A DNA stretch of 64,000 bases, taken from NCBI GenBank assembly GCA_947488815.1, contig CANLCC010000001.1:1-64000 (forward strand), written 5' to 3'. A model generated the notes under the pieces. That model saw only the letters and a program-made list of their open reading frames with translations. It did not search any database and was not told the DNA's origin. The stretch is from CAIQIA01 sp945861105. GTDB taxonomy: Bacteria > Cyanobacteriota > Cyanobacteriia > PCC-6307 > Cyanobiaceae. A program made the translations under genes and the position numbers. This document shows, in pieces, positions 24,490 through 33,721 of this stretch; position 1 is the first letter of the stretch; the number at the start of each line of letters is the position of its first letter.

Positions 24490-26357
24490 GGGGAGGGGGT
24501 GAGCCGGTCGAGCCGAGCGAGGTCGTGGAAGCTTTCGGAGCGTTGCTGCAGTTCCTCGAAACTGCCGTGGGCCTTGATCACGCCATCCTCGAATTCGAAG
24601 ATGCGGTCGCAGCGCGCGATCGTACTCAGACGATGGGCAATGACGACGGTCGTGCAGCGGCGGCCGATCACTTCGAGGGCATTGATCACCTCGTGTTCGG
24701 TGCGGTTATCGAGGGCACTGGTGGCTTCGTCGAGCACCAGGAACCGGGCATTGCGGTAGAAGGCACGGGCCAGGGCCAGCCGCTGACGCTGGCCGCCCGA
24801 CAGCTGATGGCCGTTCTCCCCCACCGGAGTCAGCAGCCCGTAGGGCAGATCAGCGATGTAGTCATCCAGCTGGGCCGCCGCCAGGGCCTCCCAGATGCGG
24901 TCGTCGTCGATCCGTTCTTCGTCGATGCCGAAGGCCACGTTGGCGCGGATGCTGGCATCCAGCAGTTGGATCGCCTGGGGCACCTGGGCGCAGTTGGCCT
25001 GCCAGGCCGGCACCTCCTCTGCGGTGAGCGGCTGACCATCGAGTTCCAGGTGACCCTGGTCGGGGTTGAGCAGGGCCAGCAGCAGCTGGGCGGTGGTGCT
25101 TTTGCCACTGCCGGTGCTGCCCACCAGGGCGATGCGGGCCCCCACCGGGATTGTGAGATTCACGCCCCGCAGCACCCAGTCGTCACCCGTCGGGTAGCGG
25201 TACCAGACGCCATGGAGGCGGATCGAATGCTGGGGGAAGACGCCGGCGGGGCTGGGCACGCCGGGGGACCCCAGGGTGAGCCGTTCGCAGGGCAGCTGCA
25301 GCAGGGCAACGGTGTGGCTGATCTGCGGCAGCCCGCCGCGCAGTTCGGTCAGGGCATGGAACAGGTCCTGCAGCGGTGGTGTCAGTCGCTGGGCAGCGAT
25401 GGCCAGGGCGGCAAGAAAGGGCAGGATTCCCATCACCCGGTCGGAATCACCGTGCAGCAGGGCCGGCACCGCCCCGATCACGAAGATCAGCGTGATCCCC
25501 AGCGGTTCGATCAGCAGCCGCGGCACCACCGGCAGCAGCCCCGCCATCCAGGTGTACCGGCGGGCCCGTTCGCCGGTCTCGGCAAAGGCCCGCTGAAAGT
25601 GTGGTTCGGTGCCCGTGAGCTGGATGTCGCGCACCGATGAGAGCGACTCGAGCAGCAGATGGGTCGAGCGCACATCAAGGCGCAGGCCCTGCTGGCGGGC
25701 CAGGCGCAGGTAGGGGGTCACCAGGGTCGACAGGCCCAGGTAGGCCAGCACCACCGTCACCAGCAGCACGCAGGCCGACAGGCGCCCGATCCAGAGAATG
25801 CCGATCGACAGCAGCAGGATCGACACCGAGGCGCTGAACATGCGCAGCAGCGGGTTGATCACCCCGTTGGCCGCCTGGCGGATGTTGGTGAGGATCAGCG
25901 TCGTCAGTTCGGCGGTGCTGCGCGTCAGGTGATACGCGTACGTCTGGCGCAGCACCCGTTCATGGATCTGGTCCGACAGGTCGCGCCAGATCTGCGCCGT
26001 GAGCCGCTGCTGCACGAACTGCAGGCCGATCTTGCTCATCGACGCCAGCCAGGCGCAGCCCACGAACAGGCCGATGAGCCAGAGGGTCTGGCTGACGGGG
26101 CTGCCGCCGAAGACATGGATCCCCGGCAGTCGGTCTTCCAGCCGGGTGCCCACCAGGGCGCCGATCAGCCGTGTGCCGATTGCCACGAGGGTCAGGTCCA
26201 GCAGACCCGGCACCACCGACAGGGGAATGAGGCGCCACAGGGCCCGCCGTCGCCGGGCCGGCAGGGCCCCGATCAGCTCGAGCAGCTGGTCGGTGGTGCT
26301 GCTGCGGCGGCGGAGCCATTCCAGGGGGAAGGGCCAGGCGGCGGGGGAGGCATTCAC
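24486..26357 (-). CDS. ABC transporter, fused permease and ATPase (type IV exporter, MsbA/PglK-like)
   Basis: A protein of 623 residues: about six helices in residues 40-340, then an ABC ATPase with Walker A (LVGSTGSGKSTTAQLLLALL), the ABC signature (LSGGQRQRLALARAFY), Walker B (FLVLDEATSALD) and the H-loop (VVIAHRLSTIARCD). This half-transporter dimerises and exports lipids, lipid-linked oligosaccharides or peptides. The nearby kds genes suggest a glycolipid cargo, but that is inference. GTG 26357 is the start; its stop is coupled to kdsD. No substrate-specific motif is visible. Confidence 0.88.
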   Translation of the reverse strand: MNASPAAWPFPLEWLRRRSSTTDQLLELIGALPARRRRALWRLIPLSVVPGLLDLTLVAIGTRLIGALVGTRLEDRLPGIHVFGGSPVSQTLWLIGLFVGCAWLASMSKIGLQFVQQRLTAQIWRDLSDQIHERVLRQTYAYHLTRSTAELTTLILTNIRQAANGVINPLLRMFSASVSILLLSIGILWIGRLSACVLLVTVVLAYLGLSTLVTPYLRLARQQGLRLDVRSTHLLLESLSSVRDIQLTGTEPHFQRAFAETGERARRYTWMAGLLPVVPRLLIEPLGITLIFVIGAVPALLHGDSDRVMGILPFLAALAIAAQRLTPPLQDLFHALTELRGGLPQISHTVALLQLPCERLTLGSPGVPSPAGVFPQHSIRLHGVWYRYPTGDDWVLRGVNLTIPVGARIALVGSTGSGKSTTAQLLLALLNPDQGHLELDGQPLTAEEVPAWQANCAQVPQAIQLLDASIRANVAFGIDEERIDDDRIWEALAAAQLDDYIADLPYGLLTPVGENGHQLSGGQRQRLALARAFYRNARFLVLDEATSALDNRTEHEVINALEVIGRRCTTVVIAHRLSTIARCDRIFEFEDGVIKAHGSFEELQQRSESFHDLARLDRLTPSP

Positions 26358-26366
26358 GCAGGCACC

Positions 26367-27407
26367 CTATGGCGCCCGACCCAGGCGGAACCGGCGCTGG
26401 ATCCGGCTCCAGCGCCGGCCCCAGCGCAGGGCGCCTGTCCCCGGGGCCCGCAACGGCTGCGCCCCCACCGCCAGGCGATCCCAGTGCTCATTCACCCGCC
26501 CCAGCGCCATCCGCCAGCGCTCGCGCACGGCCGCTTCGCTGTGGCGGGCCAGCAGCTGTCCCAGGGCGTCAGGATCGGGCAGAAAGGCCGCCGGCCGGTC
26601 GACGGCCGCGGCGATGCGCTGCATGTCCCCTTCCAGGCTGCCGGCGCCGAGCTGCCAGCCCACCACCCCGGGATCGAGGCTGTCGGCCAGGGCATGGTTG
26701 AGGCTGCTGAACACGACGCAACCGCAGGCCAGGGCCTCGAGGGGCGGCAGGCCGAAGCCCTCGCTCACCCCCACCGACCGCCAGTAATCAGCCGAGTCGT
26801 AGAGCACCACCCGGCTGCGGCGGAACAGGGCCGCCAGGTCGGGCACCCAGCCCCCCACCTCTTCCACCGCCAGGCCCCGCCGCCGCAGGGCCGGCACCAG
26901 CTGGCGCCGCAGGTAGTGGCTGCTCTTGCGGGTCTGCAGCAGCACCTGCACGGGTCGGCCGCCGGCGGGTTCCGGCGGTGCCGGGGCCAGAAACGCCGGA
27001 TCCAGGGCGTTGGGCACCAGCTCGAGGGGCTGGCGGGGGGCCCGGTCACCCCAGTGGCCGAGGGTGTTGCGGCTCACCGCCAGCACCGGCACCCCCGGCG
27101 GCAGATCAAAGCCATAGCCGCTGCTGTGGGCGTGATACAGCACCGGCCGGCCCCGGAGCCGCCGCAGCAACCGCGGCACGTCAAAACCCCAGCTCACCAC
27201 CCAGAGGGCGTCGCCGGGGGGCAGCTCCTGCTGCAGCAGATCGTCGAGAAACGGACGGCCAGACTCCCGCACCCGATAGGTGACCACCTGCACCTCGGGG
27301 GCCAGGCCTTCGCAGAGCCGCGCACTCTGCAGTTCGACCGCAAGACCGCCGCTGCGAAACCGCAGCCCCGTGCCCGGGACGAGAAACCGCAGCGGCCGGT
27401 CGGTCAC
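26367..27407 (-). CDS. Glycosyltransferase, GT4-type
   Basis: A protein of 346 residues. The N-terminus (LRFLVPGTGLRFRSGGLA) fits the acceptor-side Rossmann domain of GT-B enzymes, and VSEGFGLPPLEALACGC is the Glu-x7-Glu motif of GT4; LELVPNALDP just before it is the usual NG/NAL motif. It starts at GTG 27407 and ends 9 bp before the ABC exporter, so it probably heads the exporter-kds operon. It would add a sugar to a lipid-linked glycan; substrate unknown. Confidence 0.82.
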   Translation of the reverse strand: MTDRPLRFLVPGTGLRFRSGGLAVELQSARLCEGLAPEVQVVTYRVRESGRPFLDDLLQQELPPGDALWVVSWGFDVPRLLRRLRGRPVLYHAHSSGYGFDLPPGVPVLAVSRNTLGHWGDRAPRQPLELVPNALDPAFLAPAPPEPAGGRPVQVLLQTRKSSHYLRRQLVPALRRRGLAVEEVGGWVPDLAALFRRSRVVLYDSADYWRSVGVSEGFGLPPLEALACGCVVFSSLNHALADSLDPGVVGWQLGAGSLEGDMQRIAAAVDRPAAFLPDPDALGQLLARHSEAAVRERWRMALGRVNEHWDRLAVGAQPLRAPGTGALRWGRRWSRIQRRFRLGRAP

Positions 27408-27415
27408 CGACAGGC

Positions 27416-28132
27416 TCAGGCGGCCGCCACGACCTCGGTGCTGCCCTGGCGCTGGCGGCGGGTCAGGAAGCCGAACAGCACCTTGCCGATGGCGGCCACC
27501 AAGTTGCCTTCCAGTTCCTGGAACATGTGCATGTTGAGCCTGAAGGCTTCATTCGCCTCGGCCACGATCCGGTCGGCCATGGCCTGGTCCACCGGCAGGG
27601 CATCAAGGGCAGACCGATAGGTGGTCTTGAAGGCCTTCTCGTCGTCGATCGTTTCGAAGCGGTAGAAGGCGAGCCCCTGGCCATCGCTGAGGTTCATGGC
27701 CTTGCTGGCGATGGCGCTCAGGATCTGGCCGCCGGAGAGGTCCCCCAGATAGCGGGTGTAGTGGTGGCCCACCAGCAGTTCGGGGGCGCTGGCGCTCAGC
27801 TCTTCGATGCGGGCCACATAGGCGGCGCAGGCCGGGCTCTGGCGGATCTGCTGGCGCCAGTCGGCGCCGAAGTAGAAGGCCAGATCGCGTTCAAGGGCCC
27901 CGCGGCGGTTCAGCTGTTCGAAGGCGATCGGAGCCAGCACGGGATGGCTGCGGTGCTCCTCGATGGCCTTCTCCATGGCCGCATACACGAAGTACAGGTC
28001 AGCCACCAGGGTGCGATAGCTGAGCTTGTCGACCACTCCCTTCAGGAAGCAGCTCACGAAGCCGGTGTTCTCGGCCATTGTGTGGGACTTCTTGGTCCCT
28101 TCACGGAGCTGGGAGGCGAGGGCCACGGCCAT
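27416..28132 (-). CDS. ho1: Heme oxygenase (biliverdin-forming)
   Basis: A protein of 238 residues, typical of cyanobacterial HO1. Residues LREGTKKSHTMAENTGFV carry the proximal haem-binding His (H17), and LVGHHYTRYLGDLSGGQILS is the family's distal-helix GDLSGG signature. It opens haem to biliverdin, the precursor of phycobilins, using ferredoxin. The C-terminal tail is basic and may associate with membranes. AGAGGA stands 4 bases before the ATG, and CATAAG further upstream may be a -10 element. Marks the host as a phycobilin-making phototroph. Confidence 0.95.
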   Translation of the reverse strand: MAVALASQLREGTKKSHTMAENTGFVSCFLKGVVDKLSYRTLVADLYFVYAAMEKAIEEHRSHPVLAPIAFEQLNRRGALERDLAFYFGADWRQQIRQSPACAAYVARIEELSASAPELLVGHHYTRYLGDLSGGQILSAIASKAMNLSDGQGLAFYRFETIDDEKAFKTTYRSALDALPVDQAMADRIVAEANEAFRLNMHMFQELEGNLVAAIGKVLFGFLTRRQRQGSTEVVAAA

Positions 28133-28208
28133 GGATCCTCTTGACGCGGAACGGGAACGGCCACCTTATGCCGCCTTTCCCGATCGCTGCTGCCAGGGTT
28201 GCGAACGG

Positions 28209-28640
28209 TTACGCCGCCGGGTCGTCGGCCCGGCACTCCTGTGCCGCCAGCAGGTCCCGGCAGAAGGTCTGCAGCTCTGCCGCGATGGCCTCGGCCGGTG
28301 GTCGCCGGCCGGCCACCGCCCATGACCCCACCGTCGCCAGCCGCCACTGCTCCCCCTGGAAGGTGAGGCCGCTGATCAGCACCCCCACCAGCCGGGGTCG
28401 CAGCGGCTCGGCCAGGCGCAGCTGCACCAGCACGCTGCGGCACTGCCAGCGGGGGCTCCAGCCGGGCAGGTGGAAGGCAATGTCCACCGAGCTGCCCTCC
28501 GCGAACCGCCGGGTCTGGTCGTCATCGCGCCAGGGGGTCAGGTTGGGCCGGGCGTCGGGGAAGCGCTGGCGGAACAGGCCCACCGCCGTGGCGATGGCGG
28601 CAGCCAGTTCGATGCTGCGGGCCTGTTCTGCCGCATTCAT
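28209..28640 (-). CDS. Hypothetical protein, mixed alpha/beta
   Basis: A protein of 143 residues from ATG 28640 (a GTG directly upstream is possible). It begins with a helix (MNAAEQARSIELAAAI), then a run of likely beta strands (VDIAFHLPGWSPRWQ, SVLVQLRLAE, LVGVLISGLTFQG) and an Asp/Ala C-terminus. There are no membrane segments, no signal peptide and no motif I recognise. It lies between icd and ho1 and starts divergently from icd across 59 bp. I do not recognise a family. Confidence 0.55.
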   Translation of the reverse strand: MNAAEQARSIELAAAIATAVGLFRQRFPDARPNLTPWRDDDQTRRFAEGSSVDIAFHLPGWSPRWQCRSVLVQLRLAEPLRPRLVGVLISGLTFQGEQWRLATVGSWAVAGRRPPAEAIAAELQTFCRDLLAAQECRADDPAA

Positions 28641-28699
28641 CACCCGACGGGTCCGAAAACTAGGCTCACCTTGCCGAGACCCTGCGGCTTGTGCACGCC

Positions 28700-30130
28700 A
28701 TGGCCAGTTACGAGAAGCTCACACCCCCGACGGGGGGCACCCCCATCCGTTTCGAGAACGGTTTGCCGGTGGTGCCTCCCGATCCGATCATTCCGTTCAT
28801 CCGGGGCGATGGCACCGGCGTCGACATCTGGCCCGCCACCCAGCGGGTGCTTGATGCGGCCGTGGCCCGCGCCTACGGCGGTGCCCGTCGCATCGAATGG
28901 TTCAAGGTCTACGCCGGCGATGAGGCCTGCGAGCTCTACGGCACCTACCAGTACCTGCCCCAGGACACCCTCACGGCCATCGAGACCTACGGGGTGGCGA
29001 TCAAGGGGCCCCTCACCACGCCCATCGGTGGCGGCATCCGGTCGCTGAACGTGGCCCTGCGCCAGATCTTCGATCTCTATTGCTGTGTGCGCCCCTGCCG
29101 CTACTACGCCGGCACCCCCAGTCCCCACCGCCGGCCCCAGGACCTGGACGTGATCGTCTACCGCGAGAACACGGAAGACATCTACATGGGCATCGAATGG
29201 GATGCGGAGGATCCCGTCGGCCAGGAGCTGCTGCGGCACATCAACGATGTCGTCATCCCGGCCAGCCCCAAGCTGGGTCGCAAGCGCATCCGTGAGGGGT
29301 CGGGCATCGGCATCAAGCCGGTCAGCAAGTTCGGCACCCAGCGCCACATCCGCCGGGCCATCCAGCACGCCCTGCGCCTCGAAGGCAAGCGTCGCCATGT
29401 CACGCTCGTTCACAAGGGCAACATCATGAAGTTCACGGAAGGTGCCTTCCGTGACTGGGGCTACGAACTGGCCACCACGGAGTTCCGCGATGTCTGCGTC
29501 ACCGAACGCGAAAGCTGGATCCTCGACAATGTGGCCCGCCAGCCCGGCCTGTCGATCGCTGATAACGCGCGGCTGATCGAACCCGGCTACGACAACCTCA
29601 CTCCCGAGAAACGGGCGGCGGTCGATGCCGAGGTGAGCGGGGTGCTGGCCGCCATCGGCGACAGCCACGGCAATGGCCGCTGGAAGGAGATGGTGCTGGT
29701 CGATGACCGCATCGCCGACAGCATCTTCCAGCAGATCCAGACCCGTCCCCAGGACTATTCGGTGCTGGCGACGCTGAATCTGAACGGTGATTACATCTCC
29801 GATGCCGCGGCCGCGGTGGTGGGCGGTCTGGGGATGGCGCCCGGGGCCAACATCGGCGACAAGGCGGCGATCTTCGAGGCCACCCACGGCACGGCCCCCA
29901 AGCACGCTGGCCTCGATCGCATCAACCCCGGTTCGGTGATCCTCAGTGGCGTGATGATGCTCGAGTTCATGGGCTGGCAGGAGGCCGCTGATCTGATCAC
30001 CCGCGGCATCAGCGGTGCAATCGCGGCCGGAGAGGTCACCTATGACCTGGCAAGGCTGATGGAGCCGCCCCTCGAACCCATCACCTGCTCTGGTTTCGCT
30101 GAGGCCGTTGTGCGTCACTTCGACCCATGA
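28700..30130 (+). CDS. icd: Isocitrate dehydrogenase (NADP-dependent)
   Basis: A protein of 476 residues with the full Icd signatures: IPFIRGDGTGVDIWPATQ, GPLTTPIGGGIRSLNV (substrate loop), RENTEDIYMGIEW, VTLVHKGNIMKFTEGAF and NLNGDYISDAAAAVVGG. It decarboxylates isocitrate to 2-oxoglutarate, the main carbon skeleton for ammonium assimilation in cyanobacteria. The ATG at 28700 is preferred over a GTG nine bases upstream. Its stop overlaps the glcF start by 4 bp, so the two are probably one transcript. Confidence 0.96.
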   Translation: MASYEKLTPPTGGTPIRFENGLPVVPPDPIIPFIRGDGTGVDIWPATQRVLDAAVARAYGGARRIEWFKVYAGDEACELYGTYQYLPQDTLTAIETYGVAIKGPLTTPIGGGIRSLNVALRQIFDLYCCVRPCRYYAGTPSPHRRPQDLDVIVYRENTEDIYMGIEWDAEDPVGQELLRHINDVVIPASPKLGRKRIREGSGIGIKPVSKFGTQRHIRRAIQHALRLEGKRRHVTLVHKGNIMKFTEGAFRDWGYELATTEFRDVCVTERESWILDNVARQPGLSIADNARLIEPGYDNLTPEKRAAVDAEVSGVLAAIGDSHGNGRWKEMVLVDDRIADSIFQQIQTRPQDYSVLATLNLNGDYISDAAAAVVGGLGMAPGANIGDKAAIFEATHGTAPKHAGLDRINPGSVILSGVMMLEFMGWQEAADLITRGISGAIAAGEVTYDLARLMEPPLEPITCSGFAEAVVRHFDP

Positions 30131-31449
30131 CCGCCACCGGCCCGGCCCCTGTGAATCCCGCTGACCCCTGCGTCCATTGCGGTTTCTGCCTGCCCACCTG
30201 CGCCAGCTGGCGGGTGCTCGGCACCGAGATGGACTCCCCCAGGGGGCGCATCCACACCCTCAAGGCCATCGAGGCCGGCGAGCTGACCCTCGACGCCACG
30301 GTGGCCTCCCACTTCGACAGCTGCCTTGGCTGCTTCGCCTGCGTCACGGCCTGCCCGGCCAGCGTCCGCTACGACCAGCTGATCGAGGCCGTGCGGCCCC
30401 AGCTCAATGCCCCCGAGTTGCGCAGCCCTGCCCAGCGGGCCCTGCGCCGTCTGCTGCTGGCGCTGCTTCCCTATCCGCGGCGGCTGCGGGCCCTGCTGGC
30501 GCCCCTGGCCCCCTACGCCGGTTCAGCACTGCAGGGCTGGTTGCGGCGCCAGGGCGTGGCCGCCTGGCTGGGGCCCGAGCTGCAGGCCATGGAGGCCCTG
30601 CTGCCGGCCCTGCCCGAGGGCGCCTTCGGCCCTGACCCCAGCGGCGTGCTGCCTGCCCGGGGTCCCCGCAGGGCCAGGGTCGGACTGGTGCTGGGGTGCG
30701 TGCAGCGGGTCTTTGATCCTGCGGTGAACGGTGCCACCCTGCGGGTGCTGCAGGCCAACGGCATCGAGGTGGTGCTGCCCGAAGGGCAGGGATGCTGCGG
30801 CGCCGTCACCCACCATCAGGGGGATCTGCCGGGCACGGCGGCCCTCGCCGCCGACCTGGCGGCCCGGTTCCGGGCTGCCGCCGACCGTCACGGCCCCCTG
30901 GATGCGGTGCTGGTGGCAGCCTCCGGGTGTGGCCACACCCTCAAGCACTACGGCACGCTGCTGCCGGTCGGGGATGGGGGCCTGCCCGCCCCGGTGCTTG
31001 ACGTGCATGAGTTTCTCGATCAGCTGGGTCTGGCCGACGGCTTCCGGGCGGGCCTGCGGCCGCTCCCCCTGCCCGATGGCACCCCCAGCAGTGCCGAACG
31101 CCCCCTGCTGATCGCTTACCACGACGCTTGCCACATGATCCATGGGCAGGGCATCCAACGTCAGCCGCGGCAGCTGCTGCAGGCGATTCCCCATGTGCAG
31201 CTGCGGGAGGCCACCGAGGCGGGGGTGTGCTGCGGCAGCGCCGGCATCTACAACCTGGTGCAGCCCGAGGAGGCGGCGGCCCTCGGCCGGCTCAAGGTCG
31301 ACGACCTGGCGGGCACCGGCGCCCATCTGGCCGCCAGTGCCAACATCGGCTGCACCCTGCAGCTGCGCCGCCACCTGGCCGACGCTCCCCGGCCCATCCC
31401 GGTGCTGCACCCGCTCGAACTGCTCGACCGGTCTGCCCAGACCCGGTAG
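30127..31449 (+). CDS. glcF: Glycolate dehydrogenase, iron-sulfur subunit
   Basis: A protein of 440 residues. Two 4Fe-4S motifs stand near the N-terminus (CVHCGFCLPTC, residues about 15-25; CLGCFACVTACPAS further on). The C-terminal half has the paired cysteine-rich (CCG) domains: GQGCCGAVTHHQGD and GVCCGSAGIYN, typical of GlcF/LldE/HdrD. It passes electrons from glycolate oxidation to the quinone pool, supporting photorespiration. Start ATG overlaps the icd TGA. Its partner GlcE is at 33722, three genes on; GlcD is not in the window. Confidence 0.93.
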   Translation: MTATGPAPVNPADPCVHCGFCLPTCASWRVLGTEMDSPRGRIHTLKAIEAGELTLDATVASHFDSCLGCFACVTACPASVRYDQLIEAVRPQLNAPELRSPAQRALRRLLLALLPYPRRLRALLAPLAPYAGSALQGWLRRQGVAAWLGPELQAMEALLPALPEGAFGPDPSGVLPARGPRRARVGLVLGCVQRVFDPAVNGATLRVLQANGIEVVLPEGQGCCGAVTHHQGDLPGTAALAADLAARFRAAADRHGPLDAVLVAASGCGHTLKHYGTLLPVGDGGLPAPVLDVHEFLDQLGLADGFRAGLRPLPLPDGTPSSAERPLLIAYHDACHMIHGQGIQRQPRQLLQAIPHVQLREATEAGVCCGSAGIYNLVQPEEAAALGRLKVDDLAGTGAHLAASANIGCTLQLRRHLADAPRPIPVLHPLELLDRSAQTR

Positions 31450-31495
31450 TGGTCCCTACACTTCGGCAGCCAGCCGTCCCGGATCGTCTGTTCCC

Positions 31496-32377
31496 ATGGC
31501 TGTACCGCAGCTGTTCCGCTGCCCTGGCTACGAGGTCATCACCCGGCAACGCCTCGGTCCGGAACTGGTGAAGAACGTCGTCATCCTCGGCAGCGGGCCG
31601 GCGGCCCCCAGCCTGGACAGTCTGCTGGCCGAGGACACCATCGTCGTCGCCCTCAACAACGCCCACATGGCCTGTCGCAGGGTTGACTTCTCGCTGTACG
31701 CCGACGATCTGCCCCCTGCCCAGCGGCATCCCCAGACCGCCGTCATCGGCCGCAGCAGCCCCCATTACTCGCCGGCCCTGCAGCACTTCGGCGGCATCCT
31801 GCACTGCGGCTCCACGATGGCCTTCAACGCCGGTTACTGGGCGCTGTTCAATCTGCCCTTTGCGCAGATCTCGTACTTCGCCTGTGATCTGCATTACCCC
31901 CAGGGGCGCAGCCACTTCTATGGCAACGGCCGCCCCGATCCCCTGCGCCGTGATGTCTCGCTGCAGAGCCTGCCGGCCCTGGCCCTGCGGCTGTTCTTCT
32001 TCGGTCTGCAGCATCAGGTGCTCTTCCTCAATGCCTCCGCCGAGCCCGAGACACGGCTCCGCCTGCCCCGGGTGACCAGCGGCCTCAGCCTGCGCCGGCG
32101 TCTGCTCGAGGGGCGCCGTTCCCTCATCGAAGACTGGCTCGCACGCCTGCGTCCCCAGGCCGAGGCGGCCCTGGCCCTCGAGGCGGCCGCTCCCTTTGAT
32201 GCCCGTCGCCACGACTACTGGGTCTACGAGAACGACACCCGTGTCTGGAGCCACGCCCGCGCCGTCGCCGACGGCTGGCTTGCCCTGGCCGCTCCCGTGG
32301 ATCGCATCGCCGAAGAGATCGCCGACCGCTTCGCTGCCCTCAGCCAGCCTGCTGCAGACGTCGCCAGCTGTCCGTGA
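31496..32377 (+). CDS. Protein with MptE/DUF115- or GT42-like features, function unknown
   Basis: A protein of 293 residues from ATG 31496. The N-terminal third (VVILGSGPAAPSLDSL) is a Gly-rich nucleotide-binding-like turn, and GGILHCGSTMAFNAGYWAL and FAQISYFACDLHYPQG follow. The order resembles DUF115-type and sialyltransferase-like proteins that bind a nucleotide sugar, but I cannot settle on one. No membrane segments. TACACT at 31457 could be a -10 element. The last 38 bp overlap the convergent kinase-like gene. Confidence 0.5.
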   Translation: MAVPQLFRCPGYEVITRQRLGPELVKNVVILGSGPAAPSLDSLLAEDTIVVALNNAHMACRRVDFSLYADDLPPAQRHPQTAVIGRSSPHYSPALQHFGGILHCGSTMAFNAGYWALFNLPFAQISYFACDLHYPQGRSHFYGNGRPDPLRRDVSLQSLPALALRLFFFGLQHQVLFLNASAEPETRLRLPRVTSGLSLRRRLLEGRRSLIEDWLARLRPQAEAALALEAAAPFDARRHDYWVYENDTRVWSHARAVADGWLALAAPVDRIAEEIADRFAALSQPAADVASCP

Positions 32378-33713
32378 GGGTGTCGTCGTCTCCGAGGTTG
32401 CCCGGCACCGTGAGCACCGGCAGCCCGGCAACGCCCGCCGCCCGCGACCGTGGATCGTCGGGCACCAGCACCAGCGACAGCCCGGCACTGAGCTGACCCT
32501 GCAGTTCCACCCAGGCCAGGTCGAGGCCTTCGGCCAGCAGGGTGTGGCTGGTGATGCCGCCCTTGCTGATCACATAGCCCAGCCGGGGGGCCAGCTGACC
32601 GGCCAGCCGGGCCATCAGGCCCGCCAGGGTCCGCCCCAGCGCCCGCCGGGCCTCCCCCTGGCCCGCCAGCCGTTCGCCCCGGCTGGTGTACAGCACCGGT
32701 GTGCGGCCGCGGTCGAGGCTGCGGGCCAGGGCGGCCGCGAGTTCGTCGGCCGGTTCCTCCAGCCGGTCCACCGGCAGTTCGACAGCGTCGCAGCCGGGCT
32801 GCTCGAGCAGGTGGGCCAGCTGCCGGTCGGCCAGGGGCACATGGGACCCCACCAGCACCAGCCCCGGCAGCGCTGCCCCGTCGCGGCCCCACCGCCGCAG
32901 GGCCGCCAGGCCGGCCGGCGTCAGAGGCTGGGGACCCAGGCGGGCCAGGGCATCGATCAGGCTGGCGGCGCTCTGGAACAGCCAGCGCCGGTCGGGCCGA
33001 CGGGCCAGGGCGGCCACAAAGGCCTGCAGGTGCTCGGCCCTGCTGGCGTCCACCGCCACCACGCAGCCCGGGGCCAGGCCGGCCAGCCAGGCGTCGAGGG
33101 TTGTGGCGCCGGCCCCGTCGGGTTCGGCGCTGGCCGCCTCCAGCAGCTCCAGCCCCAGCACCGGCACCGCGGCCGCCTGCAGGCGGCCGCCGCTGCGTTC
33201 CTCCAGCCAGCTGGGCAGATGGCTGCTGCGGTAACCGAACAGTCCGTCGCGGGCGAAGGCCGTCTCGTGCACCGGCTGGCCATGGAGGCGATGCACCCCC
33301 CCCTCGGTGGTGCGCCCTCCAGGCAGGAACGCCGGCACCACGAAGGTGGCATCGAACGGCCCGAAGCGCTGCTGCAGCACCTCCAGCTCCAGGGGGCAGT
33401 GGCCCCGCAGGGTCGAGTCGCCCCGGCTGATCAGCTGCACCTGCAGCGGTCGCCCCTGCCGTTGCCGTTCCCTCAGCACCTCCGCCAGGGCGGCACTGAT
33501 GGCCTCCACCCGGGCACGGGCCTCAGCCGGGGCCAGGGCCCGGCTGTTGGTGATCAGAAACAGCAGCGGCGAGGGGTGTTCCAGGGCCTGGCGCAGGCTC
33601 TCCGTGTCCCAGCGCAGCAGCAGCGGGCAACCCCACACCGTCTGGGATCCGGTGGGGTCGTCATCGAAGACCACCAGGCGGCGGTCGAATGCGAAGGTGG
33701 GCCGCAGCGCCAT
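32340..33713 (-). CDS. Four-carbon acid sugar kinase-like protein (OtnK/DtnK family)
   Basis: A protein of 457 residues. The N-terminus (LVVFDDDPTGSQTV) and RGDSTLRGH are the family's hallmarks; DDPTGSQ forms the acid-sugar site. The C-terminal nucleotide-binding domain carries YVISKGGITSHTLLAEGL and GNLGDDDTL. Characterised members phosphorylate threonate, erythronate and similar four-carbon acids. The ATG at 33713 lies only 8 bp from the divergent glcE ATG, so the two share one promoter region lying inside each other. Substrate in cyanobacteria is unproven. Confidence 0.82.
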   Translation of the reverse strand: MALRPTFAFDRRLVVFDDDPTGSQTVWGCPLLLRWDTESLRQALEHPSPLLFLITNSRALAPAEARARVEAISAALAEVLRERQRQGRPLQVQLISRGDSTLRGHCPLELEVLQQRFGPFDATFVVPAFLPGGRTTEGGVHRLHGQPVHETAFARDGLFGYRSSHLPSWLEERSGGRLQAAAVPVLGLELLEAASAEPDGAGATTLDAWLAGLAPGCVVAVDASRAEHLQAFVAALARRPDRRWLFQSAASLIDALARLGPQPLTPAGLAALRRWGRDGAALPGLVLVGSHVPLADRQLAHLLEQPGCDAVELPVDRLEEPADELAAALARSLDRGRTPVLYTSRGERLAGQGEARRALGRTLAGLMARLAGQLAPRLGYVISKGGITSHTLLAEGLDLAWVELQGQLSAGLSLVLVPDDPRSRAAGVAGLPVLTVPGNLGDDDTLTDSWRRLQQAG

Positions 33714-33721
33714 TGCCGGGC

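Noticed and set aside
28640..30118. Open frame of about 490 codons antisense to icd
   Set aside because: icd is certain; the antisense protein is His/Asp-rich without motifs.
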